Below, one piece after another: positions 44,461 through 54,311 of a stretch of DNA of 64,000 nt. The notes beneath the pieces are model-generated. The model had not been told where the DNA came from. It saw nothing but the letters and a program-made list of their open reading frames with translations, and ran no database searches. The stretch is from positions 62,001-126,000 of the forward strand of contig JACHLS010000001.1 of NCBI GenBank assembly GCA_014204635.1. The letters run 5' to 3'. The translations under genes were made by a program, and so were the position numbers. Position 1 is the stretch's first letter; each line of letters opens with the position of its first letter. This DNA is from Sporosarcina luteola (GTDB lineage Bacteria > Bacillota > Bacilli > Bacillales_A > Planococcaceae).

Positions 44461-45225
44461 TTACCACCCCATTTCAGCTAGGAAGTGTTTTAGCTTATCA
44501 TGACGTTCCATATTCGTATCCTTATTGTACGGCCCCAACTTCAAGTCACCGCAAATGACGCCATCTCGCAAATAGATAATGCGGTTTCCGCGCAATGCTG
44601 TTTTAATATCATGTGTGACCATGACGATGGACTGCCCGTTCCGATTCACATTCATGAACACGTCTAACACACTATTACTGGCTGTTGAGTTTAGTGCCCC
44701 CGTTGGTTCATCTGCAAATAGAATTTTCGGACTGTTAATAATCGCTCTGACAATACCGACTCGTTGCGCTTCGCCGCCTGAAAGCTGCGTCGGGAATTTA
44801 GACCACGACTTCTCATCGATCCCTACTTGCAACAATAGTTCCTTCGCTTTTTTGACAAGACCACGCTTATCTTTGTTTACTAAAAGACCGCTCGCCAGTA
44901 CATTATCGAGTACGCTCATATTGTCTAGTAAATAGATCTGCTGAAACACAAATCCGCAATGCTTTCTCCTGAAAATGGCTAGCTGATCATTGTTTAATTT
45001 CGATATGTTCTTTCCGGCAAATTCGATTTCACCTAATGTCGGTTTATCCATCCCGCTGATTGCGTATAGTAGAGTCGATTTCCCAGATCCCGAACTCCCC
45101 ATGATGATGGTGAAATCTCCTTCAACTAAGCTGATATCCAAATTTTTTAGTACATGCTGTTGGATGCCGCCGCTTGAAAAGGTCTTACACAACTTTTCCG
45201 TTTTAATGATCGTCTTTGTCAGCAT
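44461..45225 (-). CDS. ABC transporter ATPase (MacB/LolD type) of the two-component-linked exporter
   Basis: 254 residues. Walker A IMGSSGSGKSTLLYAISG, Q-loop FVFQQIYLLDNMSVLDNV, signature LSGGEAQRVGIVRAI, Walker B ILFADEPTGALNS and switch His in VMVTHDIKTA are all intact. The C-terminal tail extends about 25 residues past the usual end. GGAGTG precedes the ATG. It drives the FtsX-type permease immediately downstream. A terminator at 45259 separates it from the kinase gene, so it has its own promoter, probably under the neighbouring regulator. Confidence 0.92.
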   Translation of the reverse strand: MLTKTIIKTEKLCKTFSSGGIQQHVLKNLDISLVEGDFTIIMGSSGSGKSTLLYAISGMDKPTLGEIEFAGKNISKLNNDQLAIFRRKHCGFVFQQIYLLDNMSVLDNVLASGLLVNKDKRGLVKKAKELLLQVGIDEKSWSKFPTQLSGGEAQRVGIVRAIINSPKILFADEPTGALNSTASNSVLDVFMNVNRNGQSIVMVTHDIKTALRGNRIIYLRDGVICGDLKLGPYNKDTNMERHDKLKHFLAEMGW

Positions 45226-45258
45226 TTATTGACCCACTCCTTTTTTAGCCCAAATAAA

Positions 45259-45290
45259 AAGACCGTAATGAAGATTACAGTCTTATCATA
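45259..45290 (-). terminator. Terminator between the kinase and the ABC operon
   Basis: AAGACCGTAAT pairs with ATTACAGTCTT (one mismatch) around GAAG. On the minus strand it is followed by TTTTTATTTG. Confidence 0.8.
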
Positions 45291-45342
45291 CAAAAAAAGT
45301 CCTTAGCCAATCTTTGTGTAATTCTTAATTAACCCTTAACTA

Positions 45343-46608
45343 TCAAGCGAGTTTTATTTTCAACACGACAGTGAATCCATCCTTCCGATTGTAGCAGTCA
45401 ATTTGACCCAATGTGTTTTCTATGAAGTATTTCGAGATATAGAGACCTAGCCCTGAGCCATTCTTTCCTTCGACATTGGTTCCTCGATAATATTTATTGA
45501 ACAGTAACGGCAATTCTTCTTCTCGCATCCCTGGACCATAATCATGAATATACAGCTCAAGATATCCTTCGTTAATTTGAGATTGAACCGAGATGCTTGT
45601 GCCGGCGTATTTATAGGAGTTGCTAATAATATTGTCGATTACCTGTTGCATACGAACGGGGTCTGTTAAAATGATACATTGCGGTATAGGATCATAATGG
45701 ATTTGGTGATGGTAATTGACATCCTCAATCATAGGAACGAGTACTTCACTGGATTGTTCGGTTATGGATAATTTTAATTGCTGCAGCTCTTCCAATGTAG
45801 AGTGAAACATATCCGTTACAAGTAAATTAATCTGATCTGCTTTCGAATAAATCGTATTCACTTGTTTCAATATTTTTTTGGCGTTTGCTTGAACAAGCAG
45901 TAACTCACTTACCGCCTTTATAGTAGCAACAGGCGTCTTAATATCATGACTTAATGTGGCTACAAGCTCTTTCTTGCTGCGGTTGGCCTCATACTCTTTT
46001 TGACGGGCGGTTGCCAGTTCCTCGCGCATGATATCAAAGCTCTCCGTAAACGCACCGAAGTAGTTGTTCTTGTCCATATGTAAAGGGAAGTCTAGATGAC
46101 CTTTCGCTACATTTGCTGCGAAAATCTGTAGGCGCTGAAATGGTTTTAACAACACTCTATAAATATAGGCAGCATACAATAGGCTGCTGATCAGAAGCAG
46201 AGCAAATAGCAAAACAATAAAAGTGACTAGTTCGCTTTTCAGTTGTTGAATGATTTCCTGTTCGTTATTGCGGATAATTAATTTCCCGACAATTTCGTTG
46301 TGTTGCTTTACATCTATAATTGTATCTTTATTTTTGATGGCCTCGTATAAATGACTGAAGTCACTTCCGGGTGTTTGATACAGGACGGTTTCCTCATTGT
46401 TTATAATGGAGAAAGGTTGTTCCATGTCGCTAGTATGAAACGTATCCCCGCGAATTTGACCCCAATTTTTTTCGGCAACATGGATTACATCATTTATGTC
46501 GACGAGATTTACTTTTGGAATCGTTTTGTTGTTGATGATGAGGATGGAAACGGAAATCCCTATACTAAAAACAATTATAATCATTGCCACAAGGAACTTG
46601 ATTCTCAT
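45343..46608 (-). CDS. Sensor histidine kinase beside the ABC exporter
   Basis: 421 residues. Two helices (about 4-23 and 145-168) flank an extracytoplasmic domain of about 115 residues. A HAMP-like linker (FAANVAKGHLDFPL) leads to HisKA with LVATLSHDIKTPVATI (His about 237) and HATPase with IDNIISNSYKYA and GSGLGLYISKYF. ATG 46608 overlaps the regulator stop as ATGA. Its extracytoplasmic domain is larger than that of BceS-type kinases, so it may sense its ligand directly. Confidence 0.9.
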   Translation of the reverse strand: MRIKFLVAMIIIVFSIGISVSILIINNKTIPKVNLVDINDVIHVAEKNWGQIRGDTFHTSDMEQPFSIINNEETVLYQTPGSDFSHLYEAIKNKDTIIDVKQHNEIVGKLIIRNNEQEIIQQLKSELVTFIVLLFALLLISSLLYAAYIYRVLLKPFQRLQIFAANVAKGHLDFPLHMDKNNYFGAFTESFDIMREELATARQKEYEANRSKKELVATLSHDIKTPVATIKAVSELLLVQANAKKILKQVNTIYSKADQINLLVTDMFHSTLEELQQLKLSITEQSSEVLVPMIEDVNYHHQIHYDPIPQCIILTDPVRMQQVIDNIISNSYKYAGTSISVQSQINEGYLELYIHDYGPGMREEELPLLFNKYYRGTNVEGKNGSGLGLYISKYFIENTLGQIDCYNRKDGFTVVLKIKLA

Positions 46609-47294
46609 GGAGCAGGGTCCTCTAACACATAGCCCGTTCCCCATACCGTTTTAATAAACTGCGGTTTGGTAGGATTGCTTTCGATTTTCTCTCGTAAGTG
46701 TCGAATATGTACATTGAGGGTGCCGTCTCCTACGAATGAATCTCCCCAGACGTTGTGAAATAATTCATCTTTCGTGATGATGCGATTTTTATTGTTCACC
46801 AAATAAGAAAGAAGTTTATATTCCATTGTTTTTAGTTGGATTTCGACCCCATTTACACGCACACGGTGAAGCTTGGTATCTATTTGAATCTGTCCAAACC
46901 CTATAACTTCTTGTTGATTGGTAGATGTGCTGCCATATCTTTTAAGTACAGCTTTTACTTTGGCGAGTAAGATGCTTAGCGTATACGGTTTTTGGATGTA
47001 ATCATCACCACCGATATTCAGCGCAATTAACACATCGTCATCGCTGGATCGGGCACTGATAAATAAAATCGGTATCTGCATTGTTTGGCGCAATTTTTTG
47101 CATAAATCAAACCCCGATTCTTTGCCAAGATTGATGTCAAGAAGGATCAGCGCCGGTTCATTCATTTTCAAAAACTGTTCACATTCCTCAGCGCTAGTCA
47201 CAAAGGCCGTTTTGACTTCAAACATATTAAAGTATTCACAAGTTGTTTCAGCGAGAGCAATCTCATCATCAACAATTAAGCAATCTAATTTCAT
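46605..47294 (-). CDS. OmpR family response regulator beside the ABC exporter
   Basis: 229 residues. The receiver has VDDE at the N-terminus, phospho-acceptor Asp in LILLDINLGKESG and Lys in YIQKPYTLS. The winged helix has MEYKLLSYLVNNKNRIITKDELFHNVWG and VHIRHLREKIESN. TAGGAGAG precedes the ATG. First gene of the regulator-kinase pair; it probably activates the ABC operon at 45225. Confidence 0.92.
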   Translation of the reverse strand: MKLDCLIVDDEIALAETTCEYFNMFEVKTAFVTSAEECEQFLKMNEPALILLDINLGKESGFDLCKKLRQTMQIPILFISARSSDDDVLIALNIGGDDYIQKPYTLSILLAKVKAVLKRYGSTSTNQQEVIGFGQIQIDTKLHRVRVNGVEIQLKTMEYKLLSYLVNNKNRIITKDELFHNVWGDSFVGDGTLNVHIRHLREKIESNPTKPQFIKTVWGTGYVLEDPAP

Positions 47295-47604
47295 CGTTAC
47301 TCTCCTAAAAAAAGATTTTTAATCTGGATAGCTACAGTATACAGTATTTTTCTGCACTGAGTTCCATGCATTGGAATGTACTATTCCTTTGTAGGTAGGA
47401 TTTTCCCATCGGTTATCCTAAGAGTCGCTGATAGAATGCATTTACTCCTGTTACAAATGGGCAGGGGGAGGGCATGTCCTCCTCTAAACAATGTTATATA
47501 TTATTCTCTTTGCCTTAGAGGGGGCTGAGAGAACGAATTTGTCTTCGAGAACAGAACATGGAATAGTAAAAAAAATCTTTGCGGGAAGAGAGAGGTTGAG
47601 TTTA
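47295..47604 (-). promoter_or_regulatory. Promoter region of the regulator-kinase pair
   Basis: About 310 bases without a gene. TTCCA-TGCAT-TGGAA at 47362-47376 is a perfect inverted repeat, and TACTGTATACTGTA near 47335-47348 contains a -10-like TATACT on the minus strand. The inverted repeat is a candidate regulator site. Nothing else stands out. Confidence 0.45.
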
Positions 47605-47607
47605 AGG

Positions 47608-47640
47608 TCCACTCGCAAATGAAGGCACCTGCGAGTGGAC
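47608..47640 (-). terminator. Strong hairpin after the CPBP 3 gene
   Basis: GTCCACTCGCA pairs perfectly with TGCGAGTGGAC across an 11-base loop. The T tract on the minus strand is weak, so termination is inferred from stem strength and position. Confidence 0.65.
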
Positions 47641-47644
47641 AAAA

Positions 47645-48478
47645 TTACGTAGTGGAACTCTTTGCATTTATAGGAATCATGTTTTTCTTTCCATATAAAA
47701 CTTTCTTTGGATTGATCACGATGAGTAACAAGGCTGCAATTCCATATAGCAATGCGTTGTACATGAATAAATCAATCAAATTCCCATTAATGATGTCAAA
47801 AAATAAGTTGAAGAAGAAGTGGATGGCAATAGGGATCGTTAAATTCCGATTTAAGTTATAAAAGGCTGTCATCAGAATCGTGGTGGAAATGATAGCAACC
47901 ATAAAGAAGAAGCTATATTTGATTAAATCCATACCCATATAACCTTCAGTAAACCAGATAGGGAGATGCCACAAACCCCACCAAAATCCAATAATGATGG
48001 ACGCTAGTAACGGAGGATATTTCTCTTGAAGCTCCAGTAGTGCGAACCCTCTCCATCCTAATTCTTCTCCTAGAGCACCCGACAGAAGCGTTTTAAAGAA
48101 ATAGTAGACCAACGCTCCCCATGATGTTTTGGTGAAAAGAGAGTCTGTTTCACTAGTAGCCGATATGAAAAACAGGATGATCAAAAATATGAAAATTTGA
48201 ATTATGCTTGCTGTAAGAACTGCAGTAAGGTTCAGTTTCTCCCTAAATGTATTTTTGATAAATTGAATTAAACTCTGGCCGGGATAGATTTTTTTGAATA
48301 ACACCACAAAAGCGAACGTTGAGGACCAAGCTGCTATACCATGCACGATATCAAAGATCCATGTAGGATATCCTAACAACTTTACGGCCCCTACAAGACA
48401 AAAAAGAGGAAGAAAAATGAGATTGGTTAGTAGAATAAAACGCCCGATCGGTTTACTTAATTTCTTTTCGCTGTTCAT
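47645..48478 (-). CDS. CPBP family intramembrane metalloprotease 3
   Basis: 277 residues, about seven helices. The motifs are GEELGWRGFALLELQ (E138, E139, R143), WWGLWHLPIW (H171) and IAIHFFFNLFFD (H220, N224). The EELGWRG variant with following LQ is typical of the type II CPBP group. ATG 48478 follows GAGGATCATAC; an open extension upstream is not used. It lies between two peptide-exporter loci on the same strand, which fits a role in peptide immunity, but this is inference. Confidence 0.88.
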   Translation of the reverse strand: MNSEKKLSKPIGRFILLTNLIFLPLFCLVGAVKLLGYPTWIFDIVHGIAAWSSTFAFVVLFKKIYPGQSLIQFIKNTFREKLNLTAVLTASIIQIFIFLIILFFISATSETDSLFTKTSWGALVYYFFKTLLSGALGEELGWRGFALLELQEKYPPLLASIIIGFWWGLWHLPIWFTEGYMGMDLIKYSFFFMVAIISTTILMTAFYNLNRNLTIPIAIHFFFNLFFDIINGNLIDLFMYNALLYGIAALLLIVINPKKVLYGKKNMIPINAKSSTT

Positions 48479-48588
48479 GTATGATCCTCGCTTTTCATGA
48501 ACCATAAATGGTTCAGTGATATTTTCAGTGGGCTTTCCAACCCTGCCTAACAAGAAACGGCTACATCTTCCATACATCCCATAGAGAA

Positions 48589-48644
48589 AAGAACCCATTT
48601 CTGACAAGTTATATAACCATAAATAACTAGTAGAAAGGGTTCTT
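48589..48644 (-). terminator. Long hairpin after the second FtsX operon
   Basis: AAGAACCC-TTTCT-AGTTAT pairs with ATAACT-AGAAA-GGTTCTT with three small interruptions around an 11-base loop. On the minus strand it exits into TTCTTTTCTC. It fits termination of the operon ending at 48756, although the distance is about 110 bases. Confidence 0.6.
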
Positions 48645-48755
48645 AGAACGGCTGCTTTACCTGAAACATCTCAATCGTCGAATAACATTATCGAAAGATG
48701 GAGGTTCTTGATCTTCCGACACGGGGTTGAACAACCCATTTTTATCCTATCTCCT

Positions 48756-51083
48756 TTATTCCATACTTTTTAAGGATTCAATCATATTGATTTTGGTCAC
48801 CTTTCTGCGAAGTAACAGGTTGGACAGAATCGTAAGCAAGAATGCTAGAACAATCGATGCCAATATGGCAACCATATTCAACTGATCTGGAATTTGTTGA
48901 TGAGGACTGGACAAAGCATTTACAATAAGTGAAAACACATAGCCGCTGATCGGTAAAGCTACAATTACCGCAAATACGGTTAGGATGATGTTTTCAAAAA
49001 AGATCAGTTGGTTGATTTTATGTTTGGGATAGCCTAATACCTTCAATGTTGCAAGCTCACGATTTCGTTCATACATGTTGATGGAAGATATCGTAAAGAT
49101 AGCACCAAAGGAAAGAATGACGGCACAAACGATAAACATGATAAATACGAAAGTGTTTTGCTTCAGAATATATTGAGCCGATTTCATTAGATCATTCTGA
49201 TCTGTAATCCTCTCAACGTGTTGATCTTGCTCAAAAGAGCGGCGAACGCTATTCAAATCTGTAGAGTTACCGGCTTGCAACATGAGCGAGTTCGGTTTAA
49301 AGTCAATGCCCAAGCCCTTTAAATAAGCGGGCGTGGAATAAAACGATGGCTCCGAATACTGTGTAGATATGGCTGAAACGTTCATATCAACCGTTTTATT
49401 TTGAAACTCTGGTGCTGTGAACTTGATTTGAATGGTATCTCCTGCTGAAATATGATAGTTGTCGGCATACGATTTAGGTACGATGACACCGTTATTTTCC
49501 AAAGAGATCCGGTTGCCATTTTCGTCAAAGAAATGAATCAGATGATTTTCTGTGTCAGTCGCCACTAGAGTGGCATTTTGATTCACACCATCTTTGATGA
49601 ATTGGATAGGCAAGGCGGATAAAACATAACTATTCTTTAAACCAGGAGGCAGTTTAATCGAATCAGCGGATGTTCCCTTGGCATAGTCTATCCGCAAATC
49701 ATAGCTATAGACCTCTTCCGTTTGGTTCGCAACCTTGATCAAGGACATTTCTGTGCCAAAAGCAGTGATCAATAACACCGTGCTTACCACTACACCAATG
49801 GAGCTCGTTAAAGCCCTTTGTTTATTTAAAAAGATATTTCTTACAATAAGTTTATAACTATAGGGAATAACGTTCCAAAGCCTCGGAAACCTTTCGATCA
49901 ATAGCTTTTTCATTTTCTTTGGCGGTTTCGGCCGCATCGCCTGTGCCGCACGTTCTTTCAGAATGGCTTTACCGCTTAAGTAACAGGCGAGTATGCCAAA
50001 AAAGCTGGAAAACAGGATGGGAGGTATGATCGAAAAAAAGGATAGTGAGAATGTGATGCCGGGCAGAGAGTACGACCTCGCGCTCGACTCCCTTACGAAT
50101 GGAATAAAGACAAGCTGGGCAATCACACAACCAAGGATGGAGCCTATGATACTCACCAACACAGGGTAACCCATGTAGTGAAACATGATGTTTTTGTTTT
50201 TTACACCCAATGCCTTCATGATGCCCACTTGATTTCTTTGGGAATCAATCATCATTGACATGGAAAGAAAAAGGATAATCGCCTCAATCACGAAAAGGAC
50301 AAAAGGGATTACCCTGCTCATCATTTTGTTATTGTAAATCGTTTCAGTGATTTTAGAATAACTGAAAGTGCGTTCTTTACTTTCTTGGTTCAAATACGGA
50401 AGTTGTCTTTGTTTGGATTGCTCTTCAATAGATTGTGCCAATTTGTCAATATCGGCACCTTTTTTCGCGTTGATCAGGATCTCGTTATAGGTGAAGCTGC
50501 CCGTGATTTCAGGTATGGTTGCTTCAGACAAATAAGCAAATCCGTGGGTTTTATGATCTTGTATGTCGTTCAATTTGGCATGTTCTACATTCTCACCTAA
50601 GCCGCTAATCCTAAACGTAAGATTTCTTTCATTGACACGGATTTGGATGGTTTCACCTATCTGAAGATGATGTTCCTTGGCATAATGGGAATCTAATAAA
50701 ATTTCATCTTTTAACGGCAGCCTCCCCTCCAACACTTTAGGCGTATTAATTGCATTATTTTCAGGGATCGAATGAATGATTAATGAAGCTTTCACATCAT
50801 CAAAGGCTTGCGTGGCATCAATTGTATAACGTCCTTCCATTTTATGAATGCCATCTATTTTGCTTAATTCCGCAACATCCTGTTTGGAAATTTGCTTGTA
50901 ATAGACATTTAGATCGCTTAAATGATGCTCATTAAAGTAATCCTTCGCATATGTACTCAAAGTATCACTGTAAGTAACTAATCCCGCATAGAAAAAAGCA
51001 CCTACGGCAACAATCAAAACAAAGGCGATCAGTTGTCCGATAGATTGCTTCATATCTCTCAGTAACTTTGTGTATAGTTTCAT
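48756..51083 (-). CDS. FtsX-like ABC permease of the MerR-linked exporter
   Basis: 775 residues. N-terminal helix (about 17-38), extracytoplasmic domain (to about 240), three helices (about 255-385), a linker, a further helix near 425, a second extracytoplasmic domain (about 450-640), and three final helices. The coupling segments are RNQVGIMKALGVKNKNIM and NRELATLKVLGYPKHKIN. ATG 51083 follows GGTGAT; the upstream extension overlaps the ATPase gene. It is related in plan but not in detail to the permease at 42114. Confidence 0.88.
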   Translation of the reverse strand: MKLYTKLLRDMKQSIGQLIAFVLIVAVGAFFYAGLVTYSDTLSTYAKDYFNEHHLSDLNVYYKQISKQDVAELSKIDGIHKMEGRYTIDATQAFDDVKASLIIHSIPENNAINTPKVLEGRLPLKDEILLDSHYAKEHHLQIGETIQIRVNERNLTFRISGLGENVEHAKLNDIQDHKTHGFAYLSEATIPEITGSFTYNEILINAKKGADIDKLAQSIEEQSKQRQLPYLNQESKERTFSYSKITETIYNNKMMSRVIPFVLFVIEAIILFLSMSMMIDSQRNQVGIMKALGVKNKNIMFHYMGYPVLVSIIGSILGCVIAQLVFIPFVRESSARSYSLPGITFSLSFFSIIPPILFSSFFGILACYLSGKAILKERAAQAMRPKPPKKMKKLLIERFPRLWNVIPYSYKLIVRNIFLNKQRALTSSIGVVVSTVLLITAFGTEMSLIKVANQTEEVYSYDLRIDYAKGTSADSIKLPPGLKNSYVLSALPIQFIKDGVNQNATLVATDTENHLIHFFDENGNRISLENNGVIVPKSYADNYHISAGDTIQIKFTAPEFQNKTVDMNVSAISTQYSEPSFYSTPAYLKGLGIDFKPNSLMLQAGNSTDLNSVRRSFEQDQHVERITDQNDLMKSAQYILKQNTFVFIMFIVCAVILSFGAIFTISSINMYERNRELATLKVLGYPKHKINQLIFFENIILTVFAVIVALPISGYVFSLIVNALSSPHQQIPDQLNMVAILASIVLAFLLTILSNLLLRRKVTKINMIESLKSME

Positions 51084-51090
51084 AGGTAGA

Positions 51091-51795
51091 TCACCACTCA
51101 ATCCCTTCAACACTTTGTTTCTCATTATTGATTGTCACGCTTTCGATCTTTCCGCTTTTCACTTTAATAATTTTGTCTGCCATGGGAGCAATGGCGGTGT
51201 TATGGGTGACCAATACGACGCACTTTTTCATTTGTGTGTTCAAATCTTGAAGAAGCTTCAGCACCGACTTTCCTGTTACATAATCCAAAGCTCCGGTGGG
51301 CTCATCACAGAGTAAAAGTAAAGGATTTTTTGCGACAGCCCGGGCGATTGCTACACGTTGTTGTTCTCCTCCGGAGAGCTGAGACGGGAAGTTTTTCATC
51401 CGATCCTTTAATCCGACTTTCTGTAAAATATCTTTCGCATCCAGGTGGTTTTTACATACCTCCGTGGCAAATTCAACATTTTCCAGTACGTTCAAATTGG
51501 GAATTAAATTGTAAAATTGAAAGACAAAGCCGACCTGCTCGCCACGGTATCGTGTTAATTTTTTTTCGTCCAATTTTGTTATGTCTTGATTCCCTACAAA
51601 CACTTGACCTGAAGACGCCGTGTCCATACCGCCAAGTATATTTAAAATCGTGCTTTTGCCAGCACCGCTTGCTCCTAAAATTACGACGAATTCTCCCTCT
51701 GATATGGTAAAGTCAACTCCATCCAATGCCTGGATGGGCACTTCACCCATTTTGTATTGCTTCGTGATATGTTTGAATTCGATTAGCTTGCGCAC
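51091..51795 (-). CDS. ABC transporter ATPase (MacB/LolD type) of the MerR-linked exporter
   Basis: 234 residues. Walker [20 protein letters not shown]-loop [18 protein letters not shown], signature [15 protein letters not shown], Walker [13 protein letters not shown] and switch His [10 protein letters not shown] are intact. It drives the FtsX-like permease downstream. GGAGGAGTCGGGAGAAG precedes its ATG. A 175-base gap with a strong hairpin separates it from merR, so expression beyond merR may be attenuated. Confidence 0.92.
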   Translation of the reverse strand: MRKLIEFKHITKQYKMGEVPIQALDGVDFTISEGEFVVILGASGAGKSTILNILGGMDTASSGQVFVGNQDITKLDEKKLTRYRGEQVGFVFQFYNLIPNLNVLENVEFATEVCKNHLDAKDILQKVGLKDRMKNFPSQLSGGEQQRVAIARAVAKNPLLLLCDEPTGALDYVTGKSVLKLLQDLNTQMKKCVVLVTHNTAIAPMADKIIKVKSGKIESVTINNEKQSVEGIEW

Positions 51796-51882
51796 TTCTC
51801 CCGACTCCTCCTATCAAATTTGGGGTTTTCTTTTTAGAGTCTGGGATCAATGTATCGATACTCTTTTTGACGGCCTTCCTCT

Positions 51883-51928
51883 AAAGAAAATCACAAATAG
51901 AATAGCGCGCCTATTTGTGATTATCTTT
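51883..51928 (-). terminator. Strong hairpin between merR and the ABC genes
   Basis: AATCACAAATAG pairs perfectly over 12 bp with CTATTTGTGATT, extended by AAAGA/TCTTT, around AATAGCGCGC. On the minus strand it is followed by TTTTCTTTAG. Confidence 0.75.
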
Positions 51929-51971
51929 AGCCTAAACCCGGGAGTTACTCCCAGGTCAATACAAGACTTTA

Positions 51972-52766
51972 TTATTTTATCGGAGCATACATTTCCAAGA
52001 AAATACGTTCTAGCCCATCTTCATACGTGGTCAGTAATTGGTTGATATAAACCAGCCCTAAAAGCTTGTATCCATTTGATAATGCAGCCTTTCTTAAATT
52101 TGCTTCCACGTTCTGGTCTATGTTCTTGCCACCAGTTGCCCATCTTCCATCCTCGATAATTGTATACATGCATTTTGGATGAGACAGAATTTCACCTTCC
52201 ATTTCTTTAGGTGAGTCTTCTACTCTTCTTACAATCAAAAATTTTTCTTCTAGGATGCCTTCATCATTGAACCGTATGACTCTTCTTAAGGAGGTGAGAG
52301 TAACGGCTTTTTTCAAGCTGTCCATGTTCTCTTTCAGCGTTTCATATTGATCATACGAATTGATATGCTCTATTTCTCCTTTTATTTCTAAAGGTTTCAT
52401 TTCCCTTACGGTATATGTTCCGGAAAATTGCTCGATTTTTTCACAGTCTTCCTTAATCATTTGCAGCTTTTTTAACATGAGCTTTTTATATTCAATTTCT
52501 TCTAATACCTCTTGTTCTTTCTCTTCTAGTAATGCCTTTATTCCTTCTACGCTTTTACTTTTTCGCAGCTCCTGGATTTTCTTTATTTCAATATCCATTT
52601 CTCGGTAGAAATTAACTGTGGCTATATCGTATATATCAAAACGATTATAATTTCTATAGCCATTCTCCATATTTTGTTTAGGCTTTACTAATTCCTTTTC
52701 CTCATAAAATTTTAAAGTGTCTCTAGATACACCTAAAAATTTTGCTACTTGTCCTATTGTGTACAT
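51972..52766 (-). CDS. MerR family regulator with C-terminal effector domain
   Basis: 264 residues. N-terminal MerR helix-turn-helix: YTIGQVAKFLGVSRDTLKFY, then NGYRNYNRFDIYDIATV. A dimerisation coiled coil runs from about 75 to 115 (KALLEEKEQEVLEEIEYKK). Residues 125-264 look like a GyrI/BmrR-type ligand-binding domain, with SLRRVIRFNDEG and ALSNGYKLLGLVYINQLL. ATG 52766 follows AAAGGAG at 7 bases. Multidrug-responsive MerR proteins of this plan activate efflux genes, here probably the ABC genes downstream. Confidence 0.88.
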   Translation of the reverse strand: MYTIGQVAKFLGVSRDTLKFYEEKELVKPKQNMENGYRNYNRFDIYDIATVNFYREMDIEIKKIQELRKSKSVEGIKALLEEKEQEVLEEIEYKKLMLKKLQMIKEDCEKIEQFSGTYTVREMKPLEIKGEIEHINSYDQYETLKENMDSLKKAVTLTSLRRVIRFNDEGILEEKFLIVRRVEDSPKEMEGEILSHPKCMYTIIEDGRWATGGKNIDQNVEANLRKAALSNGYKLLGLVYINQLLTTYEDGLERIFLEMYAPIK

Positions 52767-52986
52767 GATATTCTCCTTTATCATCGCTTATAGTCTTGTC
52801 AGTGGGGGCAAGTGTAGTCCATTTCGGATCAGTTAAACCGAATCGTATCCGTAGTAGGTGGTTCCTCTGTAGTAATGAAATCATACCTCCTGCTGATTCA
52901 CAATACGAATATCCATAAGCAAGTATTCTTTCTGAACGTCTTGTTTCAAGATGACGCCCTTCATCTAAATCATTTACTATATGCAT
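52723..52986 (-). other. Uncertain open frame upstream of merR, possible gene remnant
   Basis: ATG 52986 follows AGAGGACG and begins MHIVNDLDEGRHLETRRSE, then ILAYGYSYCESAGGMISLL. This first part looks coding. The second part runs through the merR promoter and its first codons and looks non-coding. It may be the start of a truncated gene. No family was recognised. Confidence 0.3.
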
Positions 52987-53100
52987 TTTTCGTCCTCTTT
53001 CTATGAAATCTCTTATTCTCATCAAATTCTAATAATCCTCTCTCTGTCCTCTCATATTGACGGGGTAAGCTAAGAGTGCAGAATAAAGGAGGAGATCATT

Positions 53101-54165
53101 TTGAAGAAGTGGATGTTGATTCCTGCATTGGCGGGAGTCGTTGCCGTCGGTAGCGTAGCCCTGGCTGATGATTCTGTCTCTAATTCTTCGGTGACAGCTA
53201 AACAAATGTTGACGCTGCAGCAAGCAAAAGAGCTGGCGGTGCAACAGGTGGGCGGGCATGTGACCGAAATCGAGTTGGAGAAAAAGAAATCGGGGCCTGT
53301 GTACGAGGTGGAAGTGGAGTCGAAAGGAATTGAGTATGAGCTGGATATTGATGCGCTGACTGGCGCAGTTTCGGTTCGTAAGCAACAGTCTCAAGTTCCG
53401 GCAGATGTTTCGGGCAAGTTGTTATCTGAGGAACAAGCGATTGCCGCTGCCAAAAAGTTGGCTTCTGGCAAAGTTGTGGACATCGAGTTGGATGAGGATG
53501 ATGATCGTTACTATTATGACATTGATCTTCGCGATGGCAACTATGTATATGACGTCAAGGTCGACGCAATCACAGGAGAGATTGTTAAGTTCGAGAAGGA
53601 GATCAAATCTGGAAAGAACAACAAACAATCTGGGCAAATCTTAACGAAAGAGGAAGCCCTCGCTTTCGCCAAGAAGTATGCGGTTGGAAATGTAAAAAAG
53701 ATTGAACTGGACCGGGAAGATGGTCGCCGTGTATACGAGATCGTACTAAAGGATGGTCAATTCAAGTATGAACTTGACTTGGATGCGGTTACTGGCGATT
53801 TGATTACATTTGAAAAAGAACAATATAAAAAACCAAATGCAAAAAAGTTCCAGCAAGCTGCAAAACCGGTTTCATCCAACCACACATTAAAAGTGGTTGA
53901 GCCGGCAACTCAAGCGACAGCACAAAAAGTAGAAACAAAGGTGGCTCCGGCACAACAAGAGTCGAAACCATCAGTGAAAAAGCAGTCCGTTTTGTCGAAA
54001 CAAGAAGCAATTGCGATTGCAAAGCGCCATGCGAGTGGTGTAGTAACGGATATTGAATTGGATGATGGTGTTTGGGAAATTGAAATGGAAGACGGCGATG
54101 TCGAATACGAATTGGAAATCGATGCGGCGACAGGTACCCTTGTTTCATTTGAAAAAGATGAGTAA
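53101..54165 (+). CDS. Secreted protein with four PepSY-type repeats
   Basis: 354 residues. A signal-peptide-like start MKKWMLIPALAGVVAVGSVALA is followed by four repeats near residues 38-95, 105-160, 180-235 and 298-353. Each has an EA(I/L)A.AK helix, then a strand with IELD and a hairpin ending YELDIDA(L/A)TG. A Lys/Pro/Gln-rich linker separates repeats 3 and 4. The start is TTG 53101 after GGAGGAG. PepSY domains are thought to bind or inhibit peptidases. A related protein is encoded at 56368, behind the two-component system. Confidence 0.85.
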   Translation: MKKWMLIPALAGVVAVGSVALADDSVSNSSVTAKQMLTLQQAKELAVQQVGGHVTEIELEKKKSGPVYEVEVESKGIEYELDIDALTGAVSVRKQQSQVPADVSGKLLSEEQAIAAAKKLASGKVVDIELDEDDDRYYYDIDLRDGNYVYDVKVDAITGEIVKFEKEIKSGKNNKQSGQILTKEEALAFAKKYAVGNVKKIELDREDGRRVYEIVLKDGQFKYELDLDAVTGDLITFEKEQYKKPNAKKFQQAAKPVSSNHTLKVVEPATQATAQKVETKVAPAQQESKPSVKKQSVLSKQEAIAIAKRHASGVVTDIELDDGVWEIEMEDGDVEYELEIDAATGTLVSFEKDE

Positions 54166-54200
54166 TTGAATTAAGCATAAAAACATAAAAACACACGAAT

Positions 54201-54238
54201 ACATGCCAGGCCCCTTAGCCGCCGGGCATGTATTTTTT
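54201..54238 (+). terminator. Terminator after the PepSY repeat gene
   Basis: ACATGCC pairs with GGCATGT with an inner GG/CC extension, followed by ATTTTTT. Confidence 0.8.
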
Positions 54239-54311
54239 GATCATGACTCGACAAATAGACGATAGAGTCGGATTTCGATAGAATAAAAGGAAAACAGATA
54301 GGTGAGTACAT

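Noticed and set aside
48479-48755. Insertion sequence remnant
   Set aside because: The long inverted repeat at 48589-48644 fits a hairpin terminator better, and no transposase-like reading frame or target duplication was seen.
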